Below are positions 17,735-27,620 of a stretch of 64,000 nucleotides of DNA, in pieces. The DNA lies in contig NZ_PYGE01000010.1 of the NCBI RefSeq assembly GCF_003014555.1, forward strand, positions 121,875-185,874, in the 5' to 3' direction. This stretch comes from Haloactinopolyspora alba. GTDB taxonomy: Bacteria > Actinomycetota > Actinomycetes > Jiangellales > Jiangellaceae. Under the pieces are notes generated by a model. That model saw nothing but the letters and a program-made list of their open reading frames with translations. It ran no database searches and was not told the origin of the DNA. The position numbers and the translations under genes were made by a program. Every line of letters starts with the position of its first letter. Positions within the stretch are counted from its first letter, which is position 1.

Positions 17735-18886
17735 GTGCCTGTGGAACGCGTGGTTCCCACGCCCGAAGCCCGTGACCTGATCGACCTGGTCGGCAAGATC
17801 GCCGATCGCGACCTGGCGCCGGCTGCCGCGGCCGCCGAGGAGGCGGCGCGGTATCCGCGCGAGCTGGTCCGGATGCTCGGCCGGACCGGGCTGCTGGGCC
17901 TGCCCTACGACGAGGAGTTCGGCGGCGGCGCCCAGCCGTACGACGTCTACCTGCAGGTGCTCGAGGAGCTGGCGGCGCGCTGGGCGACGGTCGCGCTCAG
18001 CGTCAGCGTGCACGGTCTGTCGTGCTGGCCGCTGGCCAATTACGGCAGCGCCGAGCAGCGTAAGCGCTGGCTGCCGGACATGATCGGCGGAGAGCAGCTC
18101 GGTGCGTACTGCCTGTCCGAACCGCACGCCGGCTCCGATGCCGCGGCGATGTCGACCCGCGCGGTCCGCGACGGCGACAGTTACGTGCTCGACGGCACCA
18201 AGGCGTGGATCACCCACGGCGGGATCGCCGACTTCTACAGCGTGTTCGCCCGCACGTCCGACGACGGAGCCCGCGGCATCTCGTGCTTCCTCGTCCCGGC
18301 CGACGCGGACGGTCTGACGTTCGGTGCGGCGGAGCACAAGATGGGGCTCACCGCTTCGCCGACGACGATCGTGAACCTCGACGGCGTGCGGGTGGCGGCC
18401 GAACGGCGCATCGGTGACGAGGGCGCCGGGTTCGGTATCGCCCTGCACGCGCTGGACGCCGGGCGCGTCGGGGTGGCGGCCGTCGCCACCGGGCTGGCGC
18501 AGGCGGCACTGGACGAGGCCGCGGCCTATGCGCGTCAGCGTGAACAGTTCGGCCGGCCCGTCATCGGGCACCAGGGTGTGGGCTTCACGCTCGCCGACAT
18601 GGCCGCGTCGGTCCAGGCCGCCCGCGCCCTCTACCTGGCCGCTGCCCAGCGCCGCGACCGTGGTCTGGGTTATCGCCAGCAGGCCGCCGTCGCCAAGCTC
18701 GTCGCCACCGACAACGCCATGAAGGTGACCACCGACGCCGTCCAGGTGCTCGGCGGTGTCGGCTACACCCGTGATTTCCCGGTCGAGCGCTATTTCCGCG
18801 AAGCCAAGGTCATGCAGATCTTCGAGGGCACCAACCAGATCCAGCGTCTCGTGATCGCTCGCGACCTCGAACGCTTCGGGGAATGA
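17735..18886 (+). CDS. Acyl-CoA dehydrogenase
   Basis: A 383-aa FAD enzyme for alpha,beta-oxidation of acyl-CoA. The N-terminal helical domain is followed by the FAD-binding segment YCLSEPHAGSDAAAM, the beta-domain motif KAWITHGG, and the C-terminal helical domain with VQVLGGVGYTRDFPVERYFREAK and the catalytic Glu364 in IFEGTNQIQ. GGAGG 9 nt upstream selects GTG 17735 over the longer frame from 17627. The chain-length preference cannot be read from the sequence. A 44-bp palindrome overlaps the stop codon. Confidence 0.92.
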   Translation: MPVERVVPTPEARDLIDLVGKIADRDLAPAAAAAEEAARYPRELVRMLGRTGLLGLPYDEEFGGGAQPYDVYLQVLEELAARWATVALSVSVHGLSCWPLANYGSAEQRKRWLPDMIGGEQLGAYCLSEPHAGSDAAAMSTRAVRDGDSYVLDGTKAWITHGGIADFYSVFARTSDDGARGISCFLVPADADGLTFGAAEHKMGLTASPTTIVNLDGVRVAAERRIGDEGAGFGIALHALDAGRVGVAAVATGLAQAALDEAAAYARQREQFGRPVIGHQGVGFTLADMAASVQAARALYLAAAQRRDRGLGYRQQAAVAKLVATDNAMKVTTDAVQVLGGVGYTRDFPVERYFREAKVMQIFEGTNQIQRLVIARDLERFGE

Positions 18887-18925
18887 TCACGTTCCGCATG
18901 GAATTCCATGCGGAACGTGATCATT
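18882..18925. repeat. Perfect 44-bp palindrome (dispersed repeat, copy C)
   Basis: AATGATCACGTTCCGCATGG plus AA and its exact reverse complement form a spacer-free 22+22-bp palindrome. It contains the stop codon of the acyl-CoA dehydrogenase gene. It lies between convergent genes and probably acts as a two-way terminator. Confidence 0.85.
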
Positions 18926-18938
18926 TCCCGGCCACCCC

Positions 18939-19121
18939 TCAGGTGGTGGCTGTTTTCAGGTGGGGACGGAGACGGTCCAGGGCGTACGGCACGGACAGTG
19001 GCGACGGGGTGTTCAGGCCGACGATGGCGGGGTAGTCGAGGACGGTCACGGTGCCGGGCAGCCGGTCGAATCCGGGGATGTCGGCCAGGTCGTCCGCGAC
19101 GATGTACATCGCATCGCCCAC
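18939..19121 (-). pseudogene. ORF fragment without a proper start
   Basis: From GTG 19121 the frame encodes 60 residues (MGDAMYIVADDLADIPGFDR onward). Protein-like sequence continues upstream in the same frame (SSVEEQVAAVAAEHPALE, RTFALAQYIV), up to the stop of the pump gene at 19225, without any start codon. This looks like the 3' part of a gene that lost its beginning, or one read after a frameshift at the end of the pump gene. I do not recognise the family. Confidence 0.35.
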
Positions 19122-19224
19122 GATGTACTGGGCCAGTGCGAACGTCCGGCTCTCGAGCGCCGGGTGCTCGGCGGCGACGGCGGCGACCTGCTCCTCGACG
19201 GAGCTGATGACCCGGCCGGCGCGA

Positions 19225-20847
19225 TCACGCCTGCTCGACGACGGCGACCGGCGTGGGTTCGGAGCCGGTCACGGCGGCCACGGGCTCCGCCGTCTCCGAG
19301 GGCTGCGCCGCCTCCGAGGGCTGCGCCGGGGCGTCCTGCTTGCGCAGCAGCATCAGCGTGACCGTGCCCACGACGACCATGACCACGGCGCCGAATCCGG
19401 CCACGACGTGCAGGCCGTCGGTGAAGGCGCCACGCGCGGCCGTCAGCAGGGGCCCGGCCAGTTCGGCAGGGAGCTGCTCGGCGGCGGCGACGGCTCCGGC
19501 CAGCGTGTCGTGGCTGGCGGCGGCGGCCTCCGGCGGCGTGCCCGCGGGAACCGTCAGGGTGTCCCGGTAGATCACCGATCCGAGGCTGCCCAGGCCGGCG
19601 ATTCCCATCGCGATGCCGAACTCGCCGCTGGTCTCGGACATGGCGGCCGCCGAACCGGCCTTCTCCGGTGGCGCCGAGCCGACGACGATGTCGGTCACCA
19701 GCGCGGCGCCCGGGCCGAGCCCGACCATCGCGATCGCGAGCCCGATCACGGCGGTGACCAGGCCGCCGACCGCGTCGGCCTGGGTGAGCAGGACGAAGCC
19801 CACGGCAGTGACGATCATGCCGCCGCCGATGACGGTGCCGGCGCCGATTCGCTGCGCCAGCTGCGGCGCCAGCAGCGTGCCGGTGATCATGCCGAGTGCC
19901 GGCGGCACCAACCACAGGCCGGCGCGCAGCGGCGTCAGGCCCTCGACCAGCTGCAGATACTGGCTGACGAACAGGAACATCCCGCCCATGGCGACGGCGC
20001 CGAGCATCATGACGCCGAGCGCGGTGCTGAACGTCCGGTTCGCGAACAGGCGCAGGTCGAGCAACGGGCTGCTCAGCCGCAACTGCCGGCGGACGAATAC
20101 GACGCCGACCGCGGCACCCACGGCGACGCTGGCGGTAGCGCCCATGGACGCTCCGTCCTTGGCCAGGTCCTTGAGCCCGTAGATGATCGGCAGGATCGTC
20201 GCCAGCGACAGGCCGACGCTCGCCAGGTCGAGACGTCCGGCGGTGTCGTCACGGTGTTCCGGAAGCAACGTCGGGGCAGTGGTCAGCAGGACGATCATCA
20301 CCGGGACGCCCAGCAGGAACGCCGAGCCCCACCAGAACCACTGCAACAGAAGTCCGCCGACGACGGGGCCGATGGCCGTGCCGCCCATGAAGCAGCTGAT
20401 CCACACCGAGATGGCGACTCCGCGCTGCTTGGGGTCGGTGAACATGTTGCTGATCAGGCCGAGTGTCGACGGCATGAGCGTGGCGCCGGCGATGCCGAGC
20501 AGTGTCCGGGTCGCGATCAGCATCTCCGCGCTGGTCGAGTAGGCGGCGAGCACCGAGGCGACGCCGAAGGCCGCCGCGCCGATCATGAGCAGCTTGCGCC
20601 GGCCGATCCGGTCGCCGAGGGTGCCCATGGTGATGAGGAACCCGGCGATCATGAAGCCGTAGATGTCGGTGATCCAGAGCAGTTGGCTGCTGCTGGGCTG
20701 CAGGTCGGCCGCCAGGTGCGGCAGTGCCAGGTAGAGCACGCTCATGTCGAGCGAGAGCAACAGGGTGGGCAGGGCCAGTACGGCCAACCCGATCCATTCG
20801 CGGCGCCCGGCCCGGGGTTCGGACTCGGTGGGAATCGTGGTCGTCAC
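19225..20847 (-). CDS. DHA2-family MFS multidrug exporter
   Basis: A 540-aa membrane protein with about 14 transmembrane helices, as in the DHA2 (EmrB/QacA/LfrA/SmvA) drug:proton antiporters. Motif A is GDRIGRRKLL in the loop after helix 2, and the early motif D-type segment LDMSVLYLALP and the motif C-type GPVVGGLLL are present. A cytoplasmic Ala/Glu/Pro-rich tail ends the protein. The start is GTG 20847 after AGAGGA. No TetR regulator is adjacent. The substrate is unknown, probably lipophilic cations. Confidence 0.9.
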   Translation of the reverse strand: MTTTIPTESEPRAGRREWIGLAVLALPTLLLSLDMSVLYLALPHLAADLQPSSSQLLWITDIYGFMIAGFLITMGTLGDRIGRRKLLMIGAAAFGVASVLAAYSTSAEMLIATRTLLGIAGATLMPSTLGLISNMFTDPKQRGVAISVWISCFMGGTAIGPVVGGLLLQWFWWGSAFLLGVPVMIVLLTTAPTLLPEHRDDTAGRLDLASVGLSLATILPIIYGLKDLAKDGASMGATASVAVGAAVGVVFVRRQLRLSSPLLDLRLFANRTFSTALGVMMLGAVAMGGMFLFVSQYLQLVEGLTPLRAGLWLVPPALGMITGTLLAPQLAQRIGAGTVIGGGMIVTAVGFVLLTQADAVGGLVTAVIGLAIAMVGLGPGAALVTDIVVGSAPPEKAGSAAAMSETSGEFGIAMGIAGLGSLGSVIYRDTLTVPAGTPPEAAAASHDTLAGAVAAAEQLPAELAGPLLTAARGAFTDGLHVVAGFGAVVMVVVGTVTLMLLRKQDAPAQPSEAAQPSETAEPVAAVTGSEPTPVAVVEQA

Positions 20848-21002
20848 GGGATCGTCCTCTCTCGCGTGCGTCGTGTGGTGACTGTGGTGTCACTGGGGAC
20901 GTCGCAGCGGATCGGCCGATCTCGACGCAGGCGCGTCGGCCGTCGATGTGATTTGGCTCACAGTCGGCGTCGGCGGTGGGTGGTCGGCGGTCGGCGGGAA
21001 CG

Positions 21003-21044
21003 TCGAACGGGGTGGGCTGCCCGGAGGCGGCCCACCCCGTTCGA
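21003..21044 (-). terminator. Terminator hairpin after the LPDTG protein gene
   Basis: Perfect 15-bp arms (21003-21017 and 21030-21044) enclose 12 nt. It lies 15 bp downstream of the stop of the minus-strand gene at 21059. Confidence 0.75.
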
Positions 21045-21058
21045 TGCGGGGCCAGCGG

Positions 21059-22516
21059 TTATGCGGTGTTGCGTGCCCTGCGGTTGAGCGCGAACGCCCC
21101 GGCCGCGGCGGCGATCAGGGCCAGCCCGAGCCCGGCGACCGGGCCGGAGCCCACGCCGGTGTCCGGCAGGTTCTCGTCGTCGTCGGGTGGGGTCGACTCG
21201 GTCGGCGCCGGCGTCTCCGAGGGGGATTCCGTGGGCGTCGCCGAGGGAGTCTCGGTCGGCGTCGGGGTCTCCGTGGGCGTTTCCGTCGGCGTCTCGGTGG
21301 GTGTTTCCGTCGGCGTCGCCGTCGGAGTGGCCGTCGGCGTTGCCGTGGGAGTCGACGTCGGCGTCTCCGTGGGTGTCGGCGTCTCCGTGGGTGTCGGGTC
21401 CGGAGTGCAGTCCATGGATGCGATCACGTCGATGCCCTTGTGGACCAGGTCCTGCGGCGGGAGTCCTTCCGACGGTCCGCTACTGGCGTGCATGACGTCG
21501 ACCGGCACCCGCCCGCACTCGGCGTTCGGGTCGTCGACGGCGTGCTTGTCCGGCGTGGAGACGATGCCGGGCCCCTCGACGAACGCGCCGTCGATCTGCA
21601 CCTGGTTGTACGGGTGCTCGGCGAGGTTGTCGGCGCCGAGGAAGGTCAGCTTCGTGGAGCCCGGCTCGTTGTTGTGCGCGATGATGAACGACTCGAGCTC
21701 GTCGGAGTACTGCCAGTCGGCGGAGAACGCGTTCGCCACCGAGAAGCTACGCGAGTTCTCGGGGGTGTACGGCTGCCAGCCGTCGGCGGTGAACACCTCG
21801 GTGTTGTCGAACGTCGGGTTCGGCGCGCGCCAGGCGAACTGGCCGGCACCGTTCTCCGGCAGTGCGCCCGCGCCGGTGGTGTCGGTGAAGATCATGTAGA
21901 ACATGCCGTCGCGGTGGACGACGCTGGGCTGACCCGCACCATAGGTGTTGCCGGTGTCCTGCTGGTGCGACGGCACGATGATCGGGCCGTCGTGGAAGCG
22001 CTCCCAGGTGATGCCGTCAGCGCTGCGCGCGACGCCGATGCTCGTCTCGCCGTCGTTCACCGCGGCGCCGTAGTACATGTAGTACGTGCCGTCGACCTTG
22101 ACGACCGACGGGTCGCACGTGTGCTGGCCGTCGAATCCGCCGCCTCCGGTGCCTTCGAAGACGATCCACGGGTCGCCGCCGTCGGGAGCGGTGAACGGCC
22201 CGTTCGGGTTGGTGGACTCCGCGTAGAGGATGTCGTCACCGGGGACGGCGCCTTCGGGGTCCTGGGCGCAGTACCACATGCGGTACAGGCCGCCCTCGTT
22301 CAGCACTGCCGGCGCGTACTCGTAGGCGGCGTTACCGCCGGTGAGCGGCGCGGACGGCGGCCGGTAGTTGTCGGTGGCGAGATCTTCCTGAGCTGCTGCC
22401 GGCAGCGCCGAAGTCAGCAGGAGCGCGGCGCCGGCAGCCGCGCTTCCCGCCAGCGAGGCTCGCCGGCGGCGAGCTCGTCCTGGATGTTGTTTCAATTGAT
22501 GATCCCCATGGTTCAT
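21059..22516 (-). CDS. LPDTG-anchored GH43-like five-bladed beta-propeller protein
   Basis: A 485-aa surface protein. It has a long signal peptide (cleaved near PAAAQE, about residue 43), then a propeller domain to about residue 350 with repeated blades typical of GH43/GH32/DUF-type proteins (GLYRMWYCAQDP, VKVDGTYYMYYGA, VHRDGMFYMIFTD). A Pro/Thr/Glu repeat stalk of about 80 residues follows, then LPDTG, a hydrophobic helix and RRARN. The catalytic triad of GH43 cannot be assigned, so the sugar substrate is unknown. The stalk and LPDTG indicate covalent wall anchoring by a sortase. Confidence 0.8.
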   Translation of the reverse strand: MNHGDHQLKQHPGRARRRRASLAGSAAAGAALLLTSALPAAAQEDLATDNYRPPSAPLTGGNAAYEYAPAVLNEGGLYRMWYCAQDPEGAVPGDDILYAESTNPNGPFTAPDGGDPWIVFEGTGGGGFDGQHTCDPSVVKVDGTYYMYYGAAVNDGETSIGVARSADGITWERFHDGPIIVPSHQQDTGNTYGAGQPSVVHRDGMFYMIFTDTTGAGALPENGAGQFAWRAPNPTFDNTEVFTADGWQPYTPENSRSFSVANAFSADWQYSDELESFIIAHNNEPGSTKLTFLGADNLAEHPYNQVQIDGAFVEGPGIVSTPDKHAVDDPNAECGRVPVDVMHASSGPSEGLPPQDLVHKGIDVIASMDCTPDPTPTETPTPTETPTSTPTATPTATPTATPTETPTETPTETPTETPTPTETPSATPTESPSETPAPTESTPPDDDENLPDTGVGSGPVAGLGLALIAAAAGAFALNRRARNTA

Positions 22517-22672
22517 GTGCCCGCGCGGAGCACCTTAACACCCGCGTCGGGGCGGTTCCGGACCGTCCCGGTCCAAGTCACCACGTGTGGCGAACGCCGG
22601 GTGACGGACTGCGGCAGGGGCGTGGAGGAGCCGGGCGTTCGATGTCCCGTGACGGGCGGTCACTACTGACTG

Positions 22673-22702
22673 TTGACGTATGTCCCGAACGTGCTGAATA
22701 AT
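22673..22702 (+). promoter_or_regulatory. Candidate promoter of the DUF4185 gene
   Basis: TTGACG (22673-22678), an 18-bp spacer and AATAAT (22697-22702) lie 36 bp before ATG 22738. Confidence 0.5.
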
Positions 22703-22737
22703 CCCAGCAATCGATTTCTCCAGCATTGGGGTGTTCC

Positions 22738-23898
22738 ATGCACGTCGATGACGAGAGCAACGACGGCCCGTCTCGTCCGGCCCACGACCGCTCGCAGCTG
22801 AACAGATCCACCTTCCTGAAAGGAGCGTTGGGTGCCGTCGCGGGCGGCTCCCTGCTCGGCTCGACAGCCCACGCCACCGGCAGGGGCCGGCCGCCCGAAC
22901 CGGCCGAGCCCGGTCTGGCGCGGCGACAGCAGCAGGTCACCAAGATCGCCAACCTGACCGGCCCCGGAATCACGACACGGTTCCGGATGGAGGCGACCGA
23001 CCTCGGCGTGCCCGCACGTACACCGGACGGGCGGCTGCTGTTCGTGTTCGGTGACACGTTCGAGAACGCCCGGGTCGGCGACGGCTGGTGGCGCTCACCC
23101 GTCGCCCTGTGGTCGACGACCACCAACCTGAACACCGGGGTGACCTGGTCCGGCGCAGTCGGCGGTGACGCGGCCGAGCAGCTCTGGTACTACGAGCACA
23201 ACAACCCCGAGTTCTCCACGGTGCTGCCGTCCGACGTCATCACCATCGGCGGGACGATGTACCTGCACGTCATGGTGAACAAGGGACTCGGCAACGTCGT
23301 CTGGACCGAGATCTGGCGTTCCGACGACTCCGGGGCGAGCTGGCAGCACACCGGCGCGAAGTTCCCGCCGGACCTGCACGGTGGCATGTTCCAGCTGCTG
23401 ACCTGGGGCCTGGGCAACGACGGCTACGTGTACGTGTACTCGACCGGGTTCCAGCGCGACAAGCCGATCATCATGCACCGGGTGCCGCAGGACCGGCTCA
23501 CCGATCTGGGCGCGTACGAGCCGTGGGGCTACCGCGACGGCCACTGGGCGTGGGGCCATCCGCCGACGCCGATCCTGGAAGGCAGGTTCGGCGAGCTGTG
23601 CCTGCGCCCGCTGGGCGGAAAGTGGGTGCTGACCTGGTTCAACGAGGGCGACTACCGCATCGACGGCATCGTCATGGACTACCCGACGTCGAACCTGTAC
23701 AACGCGCACCGCCGCACCCTGATCTGGGGCGCCGCCTGGGGCGAGGAGGACGACTCACACGTGGCGCAGCTCTACGGCGGCTACGTCATCCCCGGGTCGA
23801 CGCTGGGTGAGCTGCACCTGTCGGTGAGTCAGTGGAACACCGAGCACGACTGGCCCTACCGGGTCATGCAGCACCGCATCCGCGGCTTCTACCCCTGA
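22738..23898 (+). CDS. Tat-exported DUF4185 domain protein
   Basis: A 386-aa protein whose N-terminus (RSTFLKGALGAVAGGSLLGS) looks like a Tat signal with one arginine replaced by Asn (NRSTF), so export by Tat is likely but not certain. Residues 60-386 match the DUF4185 pattern: DLGVPARTPDGRLLFVFGDTF, GWWRSPVALWS, GGMFQLLTWGLGNDGYVYVYSTGFQR. This fold resembles sialidase or GH-like propellers; activity is unknown. GGGG 6 nt upstream supports ATG 22738 over TTG 22726. It is divergent from the LPDTG propeller gene, so the two may share control. Confidence 0.82.
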   Translation: MHVDDESNDGPSRPAHDRSQLNRSTFLKGALGAVAGGSLLGSTAHATGRGRPPEPAEPGLARRQQQVTKIANLTGPGITTRFRMEATDLGVPARTPDGRLLFVFGDTFENARVGDGWWRSPVALWSTTTNLNTGVTWSGAVGGDAAEQLWYYEHNNPEFSTVLPSDVITIGGTMYLHVMVNKGLGNVVWTEIWRSDDSGASWQHTGAKFPPDLHGGMFQLLTWGLGNDGYVYVYSTGFQRDKPIIMHRVPQDRLTDLGAYEPWGYRDGHWAWGHPPTPILEGRFGELCLRPLGGKWVLTWFNEGDYRIDGIVMDYPTSNLYNAHRRTLIWGAAWGEEDDSHVAQLYGGYVIPGSTLGELHLSVSQWNTEHDWPYRVMQHRIRGFYP

Positions 23899-23905
23899 CA
23901 CCCTT

Positions 23906-23962
23906 CCCATGATCATCGGCACTTACCCGGCCATGTGGCGGGTAAGTGCCGATGATCATGGG
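23906..23962. repeat. Dispersed inverted repeat, CATGATCATCGGCAC family
   Basis: Perfect 23-bp arms (23906-23928 and 23940-23962) enclose 11 nt. It lies 7 bp after one gene and 8 bp before the end of a convergent gene. It probably serves as a two-way terminator and shares its arm sequence with 4423-4471. Confidence 0.8.
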
Positions 23963-23970
23963 GTGCGGGG

Positions 23971-25248
23971 CTACTGCAGATCCGTCCACGAGATCCGGAA
24001 CGGCTGGGTCTCCGCCGGGTCGGCTGCGGTGCCGCCCAGGATGGCGAGCTCGTCGGGCTTGTGCCGGAGGACGGTCTCGGCGTAGTCGCGCGCCGCCTCG
24101 GCCAGCCCCACGTCGTGGCCGAGCCGCTCGGAGTCGTACCAGCGGTGCTCGAGCACCTCGTGGTAGATCTCCGGAGCCTCGAGCTTGCCGCGCAGCTCGC
24201 GCGGGATGTTGCGGATGACCGGCTCGAAGCAGTCCATGACCCACGCGTTGGCGACGATCTCCTCGTCCTCGCCCTGCTGGTCGGTCACGGCGGCGTAGGT
24301 GTCGAGGTCGTTGAGCAGCCGCCTGGCCTGGTTCTCCTGTGCGTCGATGCCGGTCAGCCGGAGCAGCCGGCGGGAGTGGTGCCCGGGGTCGACGACCTTG
24401 GGCTGCACCCGGATGGTGCGCCCGCCGATGTCGGTGACGATGTCGAGCTCGTCCACGTCGAAGCCGAGCTCGTTGAGCCGCTCGACGCGGCGGGCGATCC
24501 GCCAGCGTTCGGTGACGTCGAAGGCCTCCCACTCGGTGAGCTCGCTCCACAGTGCCTCGTACCTCTTGACGACCTGATTGCTCGTCGCGACGGGGTCGAC
24601 GCTCTCGTCCAGCTGACCGGCGGCGAGCAGGTCCATCATCTCGCCCGCGATGTTCGTCCGGGCCGTGTCCAGGTCGTGGGCGCGCTGGCCGTTGCTGAGC
24701 GCGTCGTGCAGCTCGCCGGTCTCGGCGTCCACCAGGTACGCGGCGAAGGCGCCGGCGTCGCGGCGGAACAACGTGTTGGACAGTGAGCAGTCGCCCCAGA
24801 AGAAGCCGCTGAGATGCAGGCGGGCGATGAGCACGACGAGGGCGTCGATGAGCCGGTCGACCGTCTCGCGGCGCATCATCCGCGCGAACAACGCGCGGTA
24901 CGGCAGCGAGAACTGCAGGTGCCGGGTGACGAGAATCGCGTCCAGTGCGGTGCCGTCGGGCGCCTCGCGTCCGCTGACGACGCCGACGGCCTGCACGGAC
25001 GGGACGTCGAGACGGGACAGGTCGCGCAGCATCTGGTACTCGCGGTCGGCGTAGGACTGCACGATCTCTTTCAGCGCGTAGACCTGACCGTTCAGCCTGG
25101 TGAACCGCACCACGTGCCGCGAGATCCCGCGGGGCAGCGCCACCAGGTACCACTCCGGCCACTGCTCCAGGGACATGTCCCAGGGGAGGTCGAGCAACGC
25201 CTGCTGTTCGCGCGGCGCCGCCAGGATCCGTAGCTCCATGCGGCCCAT
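23971..25248 (-). CDS. DUF4032 domain protein (kinase-like fold)
   Basis: A 425-aa cytoplasmic protein. The N-terminal part has a protein-kinase/LPS-kinase-like fold: a nucleotide-loop region, Lys in YALKEIVQSYADREY, and the catalytic-loop-like LHLSGFFWGDCSLSNTLF (GD...N) near residue 145, then LVDAETGE as a possible metal-binding segment. The C-terminal part is the DUF4032 domain (AWVMDCFEPVIRNIPRELRGKLE, EIYHEVLEHRWYDSE). Such proteins are common in Actinobacteria; the substrate is unknown. ATG 25239 is an alternative start. Confidence 0.88.
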   Translation of the reverse strand: MGRMELRILAAPREQQALLDLPWDMSLEQWPEWYLVALPRGISRHVVRFTRLNGQVYALKEIVQSYADREYQMLRDLSRLDVPSVQAVGVVSGREAPDGTALDAILVTRHLQFSLPYRALFARMMRRETVDRLIDALVVLIARLHLSGFFWGDCSLSNTLFRRDAGAFAAYLVDAETGELHDALSNGQRAHDLDTARTNIAGEMMDLLAAGQLDESVDPVATSNQVVKRYEALWSELTEWEAFDVTERWRIARRVERLNELGFDVDELDIVTDIGGRTIRVQPKVVDPGHHSRRLLRLTGIDAQENQARRLLNDLDTYAAVTDQQGEDEEIVANAWVMDCFEPVIRNIPRELRGKLEAPEIYHEVLEHRWYDSERLGHDVGLAEAARDYAETVLRHKPDELAILGGTAADPAETQPFRISWTDLQ

Positions 25249-25379
25249 TGTCCCGCGTCACGCCCGCCCGTGACGCGGAACGTGCGCGTGCTGAGACGGT
25301 GCCGGCGCGGACGCGCAACGGCGCCCTCCCGGCCCGGTCGGGCGGAAGGGCGCCGTTCTTGCTGGTTCGGCGGTGCGGC

Positions 25380-26501
<1,122 letters not shown>

Positions 26502-26630
26502 CGGTACTTCCCTCCACCGGCAGGTACGTGCCGGACGATCCGTTGTGAAGTGGACGTGGTGTTCAGTTGTCCCGCAGGTAACCGGTGTGTTGCGGATTCC
26601 CGGCAGGTTGCCAGGAGAGTACACCGTCCG

Positions 26631-26664
26631 GTGACGCGCGTCACGAGCACGTGACGCACCTCAC
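26631..26664. promoter_or_regulatory. Two CRP/GlxR-like palindromes, 20 bp apart
   Basis: GTGACGCGCGTCAC (26631-26644) and GTGACGCACCTCAC (26651-26664) both fit GTGA-N6-TCAC and are spaced two helical turns apart. They lie in the 335-bp gap between the divergent sugar-ABC ATPase and CBS genes. I see no gene in this gap. Carbon-source control of the ATPase gene would make sense. Confidence 0.45.
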
Positions 26665-26836
26665 GTGGGCGGCAGCCCGGACCGGCTGGCGGCCGGCCGC
26701 CGTCACCACCGGACCCGATGATCGCCGGTTCCGCGGACGGAACCGGACCGATCTGCGCGGATGCCTTTCCTGATCGGCCATGAAGCCGTACGGTTCAATG
26801 GCATCAGGTGTACTCCGTGCCGGCAAGGGGGACCCG

Positions 26837-27274
26837 ATGCGCATCGCCGACATCGTCCGGGGCAAGGGCCGCTCCGTGGTCACCGTGTCGCCGGACACGA
26901 CCGTGCGAAGCCTGCTCAGTACGCTCGCCGAGTACCGCATCGGTGCCGTGGTCGTCTCCGCGGACGGTTCGTCGGTGCACGGCATCGCCTCCGAGCGCGA
27001 CGTCGTTCGTGCCCTGGGTGAGCGTGGCGCCGCCGTCCTGTCCGAGTCGGTCGAGGTCATCATGACCGCCGACGTGCAGACCTGCGTGCCCGATTCGCAC
27101 ATCGACGAGCTGGCCCGCGCCATGACCGAGGGCCGGTTCCGGCACATGCCGGTCGTCGAGGACGGCAAGCTGACCGGCATCGTCAGCATCGGCGACGTCG
27201 TGAAGAGCCGTATCACCGAGCTCGAGGTCGAGCGCGACTCGCTGTCGTCCTACATCCGCACGGCGTCGACCTGA
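26837..27274 (+). CDS. CBS-pair domain protein
   Basis: A 145-aa protein consisting only of two CBS motifs (about residues 8-65 and 75-130), which usually bind adenine nucleotides and sense energy state. Features are VVTVSPDTTVRSLLSTLAEY and SHIDELARAMTEGRFRHMPV. The target protein is unknown. GGGGGAC upstream decides for ATG 26837 over an in-frame ATG at 26780. Confidence 0.9.
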   Translation: MRIADIVRGKGRSVVTVSPDTTVRSLLSTLAEYRIGAVVVSADGSSVHGIASERDVVRALGERGAAVLSESVEVIMTADVQTCVPDSHIDELARAMTEGRFRHMPVVEDGKLTGIVSIGDVVKSRITELEVERDSLSSYIRTAST

Positions 27275-27620
27275 CGGTCGTCTCACCTGCCCGTACCGGC
27301 GGGCGCCGCCGCACCGGACCGGAGCGCGCGGTCGCGCGCCGTGTTGTCCACCGGCCGGACTCGGCCTGTCGGCCGATCCGTTTCCCGACGTTCGCGGTGC
27401 CCCGGTGGTCCGGGCGGGTGGATGTGAGCCGAACGACGAGTGCCGCGTCGGTGGTTCTGCCACGCTGCAGCGGCGGGATCGGCGAGACCGCCTCAGCACC
27501 ACTCGCGGGTCCCGACGGCGGTCACATGCCCTCGTGACCGACACCCGGGGGGCTCGGCGTCTGTCATCGAGCGTCGGGCTCCTCGGCCTCGGTCCATCCG
27601 CACGGCGACGGTGACGGACA
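27275..27620. other. 346-bp gap with no recognised feature
   Basis: I see no plausible coding frame, strong hairpin or known regulatory element in this stretch between the CBS gene and the MFS gene. Confidence 0.5.

Noticed and set aside
19051..21087. 678-codon + strand frame
   Set aside because: Shadow of the minus-strand efflux pump; Asp/Gly/Arg/His-rich.
22654..22670. GTGACGGGCGGTCAC as a CRP-like site
   Set aside because: The spacer is 7 bp rather than 6, so it does not fit the pattern.
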